From CAVQNQ01 sp963714205 (GTDB taxonomy: Bacteria; Acidobacteriota; Terriglobia; Bryobacterales; Bryobacteraceae): a stretch of 64,000 nucleotides of DNA. The notes below the pieces were generated by a model. The model ran no database searches, had not been told where the DNA came from, and was given only the letters and a program-made list of their open reading frames with translations. Position numbers and translations under genes: made by a program. Positions 57,378 through 64,000 of the stretch are shown one piece after another. Within the stretch, counting starts at the first letter, position 1. Each line of letters opens with the position of its first letter. The stretch is taken from positions 1,426,001-1,490,000 of the forward strand of contig CAVQNQ010000002.1 in NCBI GenBank assembly GCA_963714205.1, given 5' to 3'.

Positions 57378-58232
57378 ATGCGAAGAATCATGCTGATGAG
57401 CTCTCTTGCCGGCCTCTTGGCCGTCTTTGCTTTGGGCCAGGCTCCGCCGCCCACGTACCCGCCCCAGGAGTTGGATCGCCTGGTGTCCCGTATCGCCTTG
57501 TATCCCGATCCGCTTCTGGCGCAGGTTCTGGCGGCGGCCACTTTTCCCGATCAGATCCCCGATGCCGCCCGCTGGGCCGACGAGCATCACTATTTGCAGG
57601 GCGATCAATTGGCGGCCGCCATTGAGGCCGACCAACTCCCCTGGGACCCCAGCGTACAAGCGCTGCTCCCCTTCCCATCGGTCCTGGATATGATGGCTTC
57701 CGACCCGGCGTGGACCGGTGAATTGGGCAACGCTTTTCTGGCTCAGCAGGCTGACGTCATGGACGCCGTGCAGCGGGAACGCCACAAGGCGTATCAATAT
57801 GGATATCTCAGGAGCAACGCGCAGCTTATCGTGAACGACGGCCCGTATATCGAGATCCTGCCCGCGCGTCCCGATTTCATCGTCGTGCCGTACTACGACC
57901 CATTGGTCGTCTTTGCCGCGCCACGGCCGGGCTTTTTCGTGGGCGGCGCGATCAGCTTCAATTTCGGCATCGCCATCGGGGTCGCCTTCCGGCCTTGGGG
58001 CTGGGGCCTCAACCGTTTTGCCTGGGACGCGCATACCGTGTTCATTAACGATGCGCCCTGGAGGCGGACCTGGGCCAATCGGACGGCGTACGTTCATCCT
58101 TACGCAGTGCCGAGGTACACGCGGCAGCAGCGCCGCCCGGAGACCCACCAGCTTGTGCCTCGCTCACCGCGTGAGCGCGAGGCCGCCCGCACGGGCCGCG
58201 CGCGCGTGGAAGAGCACGACCGCGGCCGCTGA
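57378..58232 (+). CDS. Secreted DUF3300 protein
   Basis: A 284-aa protein with signal peptide (LMSSLAGLLAVFALGQA) and the DUF3300 pattern: RIALYPDPLLAQVLAAATFP, LQGDQLAAAIEADQLPWDPS, VQALLPFPSVLDMMASDPAW, FLAQQADVMDAVQRERHKAY, then the Tyr/Pro strand PDFIVVPYYDPLVVFA. The C terminus is basic and His/Arg-rich. Function of the family is unknown. ATG 57378 has AGGAGA ten bases upstream. Confidence 0.92.
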   Translation: MRRIMLMSSLAGLLAVFALGQAPPPTYPPQELDRLVSRIALYPDPLLAQVLAAATFPDQIPDAARWADEHHYLQGDQLAAAIEADQLPWDPSVQALLPFPSVLDMMASDPAWTGELGNAFLAQQADVMDAVQRERHKAYQYGYLRSNAQLIVNDGPYIEILPARPDFIVVPYYDPLVVFAAPRPGFFVGGAISFNFGIAIGVAFRPWGWGLNRFAWDAHTVFINDAPWRRTWANRTAYVHPYAVPRYTRQQRRPETHQLVPRSPREREAARTGRARVEEHDRGR

Positions 58233-58276
58233 TTGGGGCGAGCGCGCGTGAAGCATTCCAGTCGGCTGCTAAGTCT

Positions 58277-59437
58277 CTACCGATAACGGCTCGAAAGAAT
58301 GTCGAGAGCGGCAGCGCGATAAGGCACTTCGTTGGCGGCGGAGGGATGCCGGTCTCTGAGATATGCGGCCATGTCGGATATCTCGGTTTCGTGGATTTGG
58401 GGCCACGCCAGGCTCCTTTTGGTCAACTCGGCTTGCATGGCAGACCCGTGGCTCAACAGCGCGGCGACCATGGACACCGGAGAGAGATCGCGTTCGCTCA
58501 GCATGGGGGCGCTGCTCCCCTGACCGGTATGGCAAGTGGCGCATTTCTTCTTCGTAAACGCGATTTCGCCGTGGTGCGCGTCGCCGCGAGGCTCCAGGGA
58601 CCACAAATATGCGAACAGATTGCTCATTTCGTCACGGCTCACGGCAGGCAGTGTCTTCAGCCTGGTGGAAGCGTTCCAAATCTCGGCTTGTATATCCGCC
58701 AACGAGATTCGCTCCGTGCGCTCCTCCAAAGAGGCCTTCCCCTGGTGGCAGCTATCGCACTGCACGGAATGAAACACGTTGCGTCCTTGTTCGCTGTCCG
58801 CGAGCTGGAACTGGAACTTCTTGCTGCGGATCTCACGGAGGTTGTCCAGGTAAAGAAGAAGGTCGTTCATCTCCTGGGATGTGAAGCGCGGATAACGCAC
58901 ACCCTTACGCTCCAGCGCGCGCTCCATCCCCTGAGGATTCCAGGTGTCCAGCGCAAACCCGATCGGGTCGCGCAACGAATGCCACGTGACGACGGTAGGC
59001 GCATCCGCGGAAGCGCGCTCCCGGATGCCGTGGCAACTCGAGCATTGCTTCGCTCTGAAGATCTGCTTACCCCTTCGGGCATCGGCCATAGGCTCGAAAT
59101 ACCTCTTAGACGTGAAGTAAGCGAAAAGGTCGGCCGATTGCCCGGCATTGATGGCGAATGCCCCCTTTGTCCGCACGCCGGTTTGCGCCCACGCGGAAGG
59201 ATCATGGTTCCACAACACGCCAGCCAGGCCGGCGGGCGTATAGTTGCGGGACTTCCGTACGCCGAGATCCGGGGCTCTATTGCCACCTTCTCCATTCACC
59301 TTGTGGCAATTGATGCAGCCTCGATCTCGCAGCACCTGTTCACCACGCGCCGCATCGCCTGTGGCGCTTTGCGCCAGCAGGCCGCCGCAGCTGGCGACTG
59401 CAAGACTCAGGATCTTCAAATATTGTGCCATTCGCAT
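58277..59437 (-). CDS. Tetrahaem cytochrome c
   Basis: A 386-aa periplasmic protein with signal peptide (KILSLAVASCGGLLAQ) and four haem-binding motifs: CINCH, CSSCH, CDSCH and CATCH, about evenly spaced at residues ~40, 130, 225 and 310. Each lies in a small class I cytochrome c domain (RGEQVLRDRGCINCHK, RGKQIFRAKQCSSCHG). The four-domain layout points to electron transport. It is convergent with DUF3300 and upstream of the Cys-rich protein in another transcription unit. No axial ligands could be assigned with certainty. Confidence 0.92.
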   Translation of the reverse strand: MRMAQYLKILSLAVASCGGLLAQSATGDAARGEQVLRDRGCINCHKVNGEGGNRAPDLGVRKSRNYTPAGLAGVLWNHDPSAWAQTGVRTKGAFAINAGQSADLFAYFTSKRYFEPMADARRGKQIFRAKQCSSCHGIRERASADAPTVVTWHSLRDPIGFALDTWNPQGMERALERKGVRYPRFTSQEMNDLLLYLDNLREIRSKKFQFQLADSEQGRNVFHSVQCDSCHQGKASLEERTERISLADIQAEIWNASTRLKTLPAVSRDEMSNLFAYLWSLEPRGDAHHGEIAFTKKKCATCHTGQGSSAPMLSERDLSPVSMVAALLSHGSAMQAELTKRSLAWPQIHETEISDMAAYLRDRHPSAANEVPYRAAALDILSSRYR

Positions 59438-59618
59438 TCCCTCCAGTTACCGTTCCCGACTTCGGGATTGTTAACCAGGTCCGGCGCCGGTGCAGCGAAA
59501 AACAGCCGTAGCGCCCCCCTGGCACCTATTGAGGTCATTCCGCGCGTTGCCGCCTTCATGGACGTGACGTGGCGTTCGATGAACTCTTTTTTCTCTGTCG
59601 TCGTGACCATGGAAGTTT

Positions 59619-60491
59619 TCATCTCCCACTCGCGAAGGGCGAGAAGAATTCGTGAAACAGCGCCAGCATCTGGTCACGTTCCAGATGGCCCACGAGGTTG
59701 GAAGAGAAGTGGCCGCCATCCGCGGCAAACTCTCCCATCCCGGCGTGATCCTGCAAAAACTGGCTGATGCGGCTTAGCTCGTGTTCCATCCATTGGCGAG
59801 CCTCGGCCCCGCGCCGCACCCCCTCGAGCGTGCGCGGTTCTACCCTTCCCTCGAATAGCCAGCTACCGTAGGGGTTGGCGGTCAGGTGCGCCGGATCGGC
59901 ACGAAGATACAGATTGCATGCGGTGAGCAGGATCTCGTTGGGAAATACGACTTCGAAATCCGAGCCGCCGGCAGTCAGCACGGCCGTCGGCCGGTGAACG
60001 CCCTGCTGCCAGACGTAGGCGATGCGATCGATCTTACCCAGCGCGCGGCAGAGGAAAGCGTCGATGCCCGCGTGGCACATGCCGCCTTCGGTCACGTCGA
60101 TCCACATGTGATTGGCGCTGTACCCGAGCCACTCGGGCATCGCGACGCCATGCACTTCGTTGCATGTGTCCTCGGGGTGCGCCATGGAGAGATACAACTC
60201 GCAGTACCGGTAGCCATCGTTTCCGCAACGTGACTGCAGCGATTCGCTGTAGGGCACAAACTTGGCCACCGGCGCTCCGCCGCAGTACTGCATCAGCGAC
60301 TCGCACAGGTAGGGGCATACCACAGCGGTCCCTTCCCCTGGAGCCTGCGCGCGGTATACCAGGCAAGAGATGTAACCGGCGGAAGAGCACTTCTCCTCCA
60401 CGCGCCCGCTCAGCGTCATGGGGATTAACTTGCGCTGCGAAACGGCGCGGCAGTACTTCACCTGGGCTTCTTTCAGGAAGGGACAGGTCAC
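59619..60491 (-). CDS. Cys-rich protein with lysine-less GcvH-like domain
   Basis: A 290-aa protein. The first ~115 residues hold two Cys-rich repeats (CPFLKEAQVKYC, then CPYLCESLMQYC), each ending with a second Cys pair (YISCLVY; YRYCELY). A domain like glycine-cleavage H protein follows (NHMWIDVTEGGMCHAGIDAF and LTANPYGSWLFEGRV). The lipoyl lysine position reads TAGGSDFEVV instead of VKAASD, so lipoylation is not expected. About 60 helical residues end the protein. This is not a glycine-cleavage enzyme; it may bind metal or a redox partner, and its role is unknown. Confidence 0.7.
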   Translation of the reverse strand: MTCPFLKEAQVKYCRAVSQRKLIPMTLSGRVEEKCSSAGYISCLVYRAQAPGEGTAVVCPYLCESLMQYCGGAPVAKFVPYSESLQSRCGNDGYRYCELYLSMAHPEDTCNEVHGVAMPEWLGYSANHMWIDVTEGGMCHAGIDAFLCRALGKIDRIAYVWQQGVHRPTAVLTAGGSDFEVVFPNEILLTACNLYLRADPAHLTANPYGSWLFEGRVEPRTLEGVRRGAEARQWMEHELSRISQFLQDHAGMGEFAADGGHFSSNLVGHLERDQMLALFHEFFSPFASGR

Positions 60492-60690
60492 TCTTCGTCT
60501 CCGTCGGCCATAGTACGGCCCACTCCAGTTCTAAGCACGAATCATTCCATGCAGAAAATAAATGAGTTGCAAGGATTAGAGGCCTCGGTTTTGCGGGATA
60601 TACGGACAGTTGCGTCTGAAATTCCGGCGCGCAGAAAGTTGTGAAGACGGCGGTCTCGGCGCCACTATTCGGAATGAAGGTAGGTTCAGG

Positions 60691-62637
60691 ATGCGCCTAA
60701 CCCTATTCTTGCTGGCCTGCGGCCTGGCGCTGGCCGATTCCGCCCAGGATGTGCTGGCGCGAGCCTATGAGGCGTTGCGCGTCCGAAATTACGACACGGC
60801 TGTTGAAGAGTTCTTAGAGGCTATCCAAGCATCCCCGGAAGTAGCTGCAATTCATAAAGATCTGGCCTATACCTACCTCAAGATTGGGGAGAACGACTTG
60901 GCGCGCGACCAGTTCCGGAAAGCGCTCGAGATCGATCCCGCCGACGCGCACACGGCCATGGAGTACGCCTATCTTTGCTACGAGGGCGGCGAGCAGGCCC
61001 AGGCGCGGCGCATCTTCGACCGGCTCCGCCAGTCCGGCAACGCCGATGCGGCGCGGGCATTCCACAACGTCGATGCGCCGCTGGCCGCCGGAATAGCGCG
61101 CTGGCGGGAGGCTATCCGGCTCGGCGCCGATGACTTCAGCGCGCATTTCGAGCTGGCCCGGCTCGCCGAGCAGCGCGACGAGCTGGAACTGGCCGCCGGA
61201 GAGTACGAGAAGGCATGGCGTGTGCTGCCGTCAAGACGCACGGTGCTGGTGGATCTGGGGCGCGTTTGGCAGGCGCTCGGCCGTACGGAGGATGCCCTCG
61301 CGGCGCTGCTGGCGGCCTCCCGTGGAAGCGAAACCCGCGCCGCCGAGATGGCGCGGGAGCTGATGCCGGTTCGATATCCGTACGTCCCGGAGTTCCGGCG
61401 TGCGTTGCAGTTGGACCCCTCCAACAGTGAGCTGCGTCGGGAATTGGGATACCTGCTCCTCCGCATGAACCGGCAGGCCGAGGCCGAGCGGGAATTTCAG
61501 ACGCTCACGGAAACCGTTCCAGAGGATCTGCTATCAGCCACGCAACTGGGCTTCCTGCGATACGCGCGCGGCGACCTCGAAGGCGCCATGCCGCTTTTCG
61601 AGCGCGTGTTGGCCGGAAAGGATAACGATCTCGCTAATCGGGTCCGTGCCGTGCTGCGGCTGCCCCAGGTGCTGAAAGCGCGCGACGAGCCACCGGCCTC
61701 CATCGACGCCAAAATCATGGCCGAACGCAGCATCAAGGCCGGCTACCTGAATGACGCCCTCAAGTATCTGGACCAGGCCCTGGAAGCGGATCCCTCGGAC
61801 TCGGGCGTGATGCTAAGACTCGGGTGGACCTACAACATGCTGCGCCAGGACTGGCTTGCCTACCACTGGTTCAAGCTGGCGCGCGGGAGCAGCGATCCGC
61901 ACGTGGCTGCGGAGGCTTCACAGGCTTGGCGCAACCTGCGCCCCGCCAACGAGACATTCCGGACCACGGTTTGGCTGTACCCCGTGTACTCGAACCGTTG
62001 GAGGGACTTGTTCTCATACGGACAGGCCAAGACCGAATGGCGCATTCATTTCCCGGTGCGGCCTTACTTGAGTCTGCGGTTCATTGGAGACACCGAAGGC
62101 GCCATCGGTTCGATCAATCCTATATACCTCTCGGAAAGTTCGTTTATCGTGGGCATGGGCTTGGCCACGCCCGCCTGGCACGGGATCACCGGATGGGCCG
62201 AAGCCGGCTCGGCCGTTGGCTATTTGACCGGCCACATGCTGCCCGATTACCGCGGGGGCGTCTCCGCCGCGCACACCCTGGGACACTCTCTCCAAGCCGA
62301 GGTGCCCGGCTGGTTCGCGAGTGCCACCCTGGATGGCGTTTTTGTGAGTCGGTTCGGCAATGATTTCCTGGTGTATACCCAGTCGCGCCTGGGATATACG
62401 CTCGGTCCGACCTCCGCGCGCATGCAGCTCTATTGGAACGGCAACCTCACCATCGACACACAGGGGCAGGAGTGGGCCAATTTCGGAGAAACAGGCCCTG
62501 GTATCCGGATTTCGCCGCCCGTGCTACCGCGTTCGGCTTATTTCAGTCTGGATCTGGTCTGGGGAGCGTACACGGCCTCGTGGAGGCCTCCGTTTCGCGA
62601 TATTCGCATTGGACTCTGGTATGCGTTTACACGCTAG
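60691..62637 (+). CDS. Exported TPR protein with C-terminal beta-barrel-like region
   Basis: A 648-aa protein with signal peptide (LTLFLLACGLALADS). The first ~400 residues are TPR helices (AYEALRVRNYDTAVEEFLEA, IHKDLAYTYLKIGENDLARD, LKYLDQALEADPSDSGVMLR). The last ~210 residues are beta-rich with alternating aromatic residues (YPVYSNRWRDLFSYGQ, WRIHFPVRPYLSLRF, YFSLDLVWGAYTASW), ending in YAFTR. This layout resembles the outer-membrane exopolysaccharide porins (PgaA/PelB type) or NfrA. ATG 60691 was chosen over an upstream in-frame start because it exposes the signal peptide. It overlaps the next gene by 17 bases. Confidence 0.75.
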   Translation: MRLTLFLLACGLALADSAQDVLARAYEALRVRNYDTAVEEFLEAIQASPEVAAIHKDLAYTYLKIGENDLARDQFRKALEIDPADAHTAMEYAYLCYEGGEQAQARRIFDRLRQSGNADAARAFHNVDAPLAAGIARWREAIRLGADDFSAHFELARLAEQRDELELAAGEYEKAWRVLPSRRTVLVDLGRVWQALGRTEDALAALLAASRGSETRAAEMARELMPVRYPYVPEFRRALQLDPSNSELRRELGYLLLRMNRQAEAEREFQTLTETVPEDLLSATQLGFLRYARGDLEGAMPLFERVLAGKDNDLANRVRAVLRLPQVLKARDEPPASIDAKIMAERSIKAGYLNDALKYLDQALEADPSDSGVMLRLGWTYNMLRQDWLAYHWFKLARGSSDPHVAAEASQAWRNLRPANETFRTTVWLYPVYSNRWRDLFSYGQAKTEWRIHFPVRPYLSLRFIGDTEGAIGSINPIYLSESSFIVGMGLATPAWHGITGWAEAGSAVGYLTGHMLPDYRGGVSAAHTLGHSLQAEVPGWFASATLDGVFVSRFGNDFLVYTQSRLGYTLGPTSARMQLYWNGNLTIDTQGQEWANFGETGPGIRISPPVLPRSAYFSLDLVWGAYTASWRPPFRDIRIGLWYAFTR

Positions 62638-64000
62638 TTTGGCCCTATTGATGGCCCTGCCGGTTCGGTTAGCGACAGGGGCAGAACTGCCATCCTTCGC
62701 CGTGCTCACTCAGGACCCAGGCGCATGGCCCGAAATTTTCGCTTCGGTCGGCATCCCGGCTCGCCCCCCTTCAACAGCCTGTATTCTAGTGGCACGGAGC
62801 GGCACGCCGGCTTCCGCCGAATGGGCGGGGCGCGTGGAGCGCGGCGCCATTCTGATTCTGGAAGGCGAATCGTCGCTGGCCGGGTTGTTCGGTTTTCGGC
62901 CAGGTACGGAAAGCGTCCAAGTGACCAGCCTGACGGACGTCGCCCGCCCCATGCTGCCGATAGTTTGGGAGCAGGGGCTGGAGTTGCCGGTGTTTGAGCT
63001 GCCGGAAGGAGCCAAGGTCTTCGCTCGGGAGCGGTGGACCGGAGCGCCTCTGACCGCCGGTCTGCGTCGCGGCTCGGGCGCGGTACTGTGGGTGGCGGCG
63101 CCTCCAGGCGAGCACGGGTATGAGCGGTTCCCCTACCTGCTCGATGCGCTTCTGGCCCTAGGTATGGAGCCGCCTTTCCGGTCCGCGCGAACCTGGGCAT
63201 TCTTCGATTCGTCCTACCGTTTGCGCGCCGATCTGGACTATCTCGCCGCGCGATGGCGAAGCGCCGGGATCGCCGCGCTGCATGTAGCGGCATGGCACTT
63301 CTTCGAGCCGGATCCGCGGAACGATGCCTACTTGAAGAAATTGATCGAAGCTTGCCACCGCGAAGGGATCCAGGTCTACGCCTGGCTCGAGTTGCCGCAC
63401 GTAAGCGAGAAATTCTGGGACGACCATCCGGCGTGGCGCGAGAAGACCGCAGTTTTGCAAGACGCCCAACTCGATTGGCGTAAGCTCATGAATTTGAATG
63501 ATCCCGACTGCTTCCGCGCAGTGGCGGCGGGGGTCCAGCAACTGCTCGGCCGGTTCGACTGGGACGGCGTAAACCTGGCTGAGCTGTACTTCGAATCGCT
63601 CGAAGGCATCGATAACCCTTCGCGCTTCACACCCATGAACGACCGCGTGCGGGCTGCATTCCGCAGCCAGAGTGGGTTCGATCCCATCGAGCTGTTTGAC
63701 CGCCGGAAGGATGCCGCTTCGCGCAAGCTGTTTCTCGATTTCCGCAGGGATCTGGCGGCCCGCATGGAGGAGGAGTGGCTCGGCGAGATCGAAAAGGCCA
63801 AGCGGCAGCGTCCCCAGCTCGACCTGGTATTGACCCATGTGGATGACCGGCTCGATCCGCACATCCGCGAGGCCATCGGGTCGGATGCCGCCAAGCTGAT
63901 GCCGTTGCTCGAGAAGCACAATTTCACTTTTTTGATCGAGGATCCGGCGACCCTCTGGAATCTCGGCGCGCGGCGGTATCTGGATATTGCCGCGCGCTAC
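62621..64000 (+). CDS. Exported glycoside-hydrolase-like protein (3' partial)
   Basis: The frame opens at ATG 62621 inside the end of the TPR/barrel gene and is still open at base 64000 (460 codons visible). A signal peptide (LHASLALLMALPVRLATG) is followed by an unassigned ~170-aa domain and a TIM-barrel-like region: LDYLAARWRSAGIAALHVAA, LIEACHREGIQVYAWLELP, RFDWDGVNLAELYFES, and KAKRQRPQLDLVLTHVDDRL. This strand pattern is seen in glycoside-hydrolase-like and PgaB C-terminal hydrolase domains. Paired with the upstream porin-like gene, it suggests polysaccharide processing or export. The family is a guess. Confidence 0.6.
   Translation, partial: MRLHASLALLMALPVRLATGAELPSFAVLTQDPGAWPEIFASVGIPARPPSTACILVARSGTPASAEWAGRVERGAILILEGESSLAGLFGFRPGTESVQVTSLTDVARPMLPIVWEQGLELPVFELPEGAKVFARERWTGAPLTAGLRRGSGAVLWVAAPPGEHGYERFPYLLDALLALGMEPPFRSARTWAFFDSSYRLRADLDYLAARWRSAGIAALHVAAWHFFEPDPRNDAYLKKLIEACHREGIQVYAWLELPHVSEKFWDDHPAWREKTAVLQDAQLDWRKLMNLNDPDCFRAVAAGVQQLLGRFDWDGVNLAELYFESLEGIDNPSRFTPMNDRVRAAFRSQSGFDPIELFDRRKDAASRKLFLDFRRDLAARMEEEWLGEIEKAKRQRPQLDLVLTHVDDRLDPHIREAIGSDAAKLMPLLEKHNFTFLIEDPATLWNLGARRYLDIAARY

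Overview
The window is GC-rich, gene-dense bacterial DNA that most resembles an Acidobacteriota soil bacterium of the Solibacter/Bryobacter type. The best marker is a secreted protein at 19560-21041 whose C-terminal half is the TIGR03437-type domain that is greatly expanded in that group. Supporting traits are many PAS/receiver hybrid kinases, TPR proteins, multihaem cytochromes and a PfaA-like megasynthase. This assignment is inference from family content; there is no rRNA gene in the window. No tRNA, rRNA, CRISPR array, prophage or complete insertion sequence was seen.

Layout. 1-2.8 kb: end of an HlyD-type adaptor, a secreted TPR protein, ssb, and a small AT-hook-like protein. 2.8-8.2 kb (minus): hybrid sensor kinase and PilZ protein, then acyl-CoA synthetase and a class I amidotransferase. 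8.2-11.0 kb (plus): RlpA lipoprotein, a sigma-54-type AAA+ activator broken by a 1-base shift, a glycosyltransferase. 11-14.4 kb: small proteins, an orphan transposase-type HTH protein, an MBL hydrolase, a membrane protein and an HDOD protein. 14.4-22 kb (minus): a second hybrid kinase, a TMTC-like membrane protein, two related secreted proteins. 22-26 kb: UvrC-like protein, thrS, ECF sigma factor and its zinc-finger anti-sigma. 26-31 kb: glycosyltransferase, a decarboxylase-TPR-ATP-grasp fusion with three frameshifts, agmatine deiminase. 31-38.1 kb: two DsbA-like thioredoxins, a glycine-zipper protein, a 3-hydroxyisobutyrate dehydrogenase-type reductase (frameshifted), aldose epimerase, response regulator, UxaA-type dehydratase.

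38.3-54.3 kb is the most interesting block: one plus-strand operon with a long leader. It encodes a 98-aa unknown protein, a membrane Fe-S ETF:quinone oxidoreductase-type protein, EtfB, EtfA, a long acyl-CoA dehydrogenase, a ~2900-aa megasynthase (KS-AT-KS-ACPx4-KR-DH) and an Sfp-type phosphopantetheinyl transferase. Start/stop overlaps and short gaps tie it together. All four carrier domains carry Thr where the phosphopantetheine Ser is expected (LGVDT instead of LGxDS). The likely picture is a lipid or polyketide assembly line coupled to a flavin dehydrogenase that passes electrons through ETF to the membrane quinone pool.

54.3-64 kb holds a Nudix hydrolase, a PQQ-type sugar dehydrogenase (frameshifted) divergent from a cytochrome c, a YbhB-like protein, a DUF3300 protein, a tetrahaem cytochrome, a Cys-rich GcvH-like protein without the lipoyl lysine, and a TPR/beta-barrel protein overlapping a glycoside-hydrolase-like gene that runs off the right end.

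At least seven short indels break otherwise clean reading frames, several of them in homopolymers or GC dinucleotide runs. The simplest reading is residual sequencing or assembly error, so the frameshifted genes should not be taken as true pseudogenes without read-level support.
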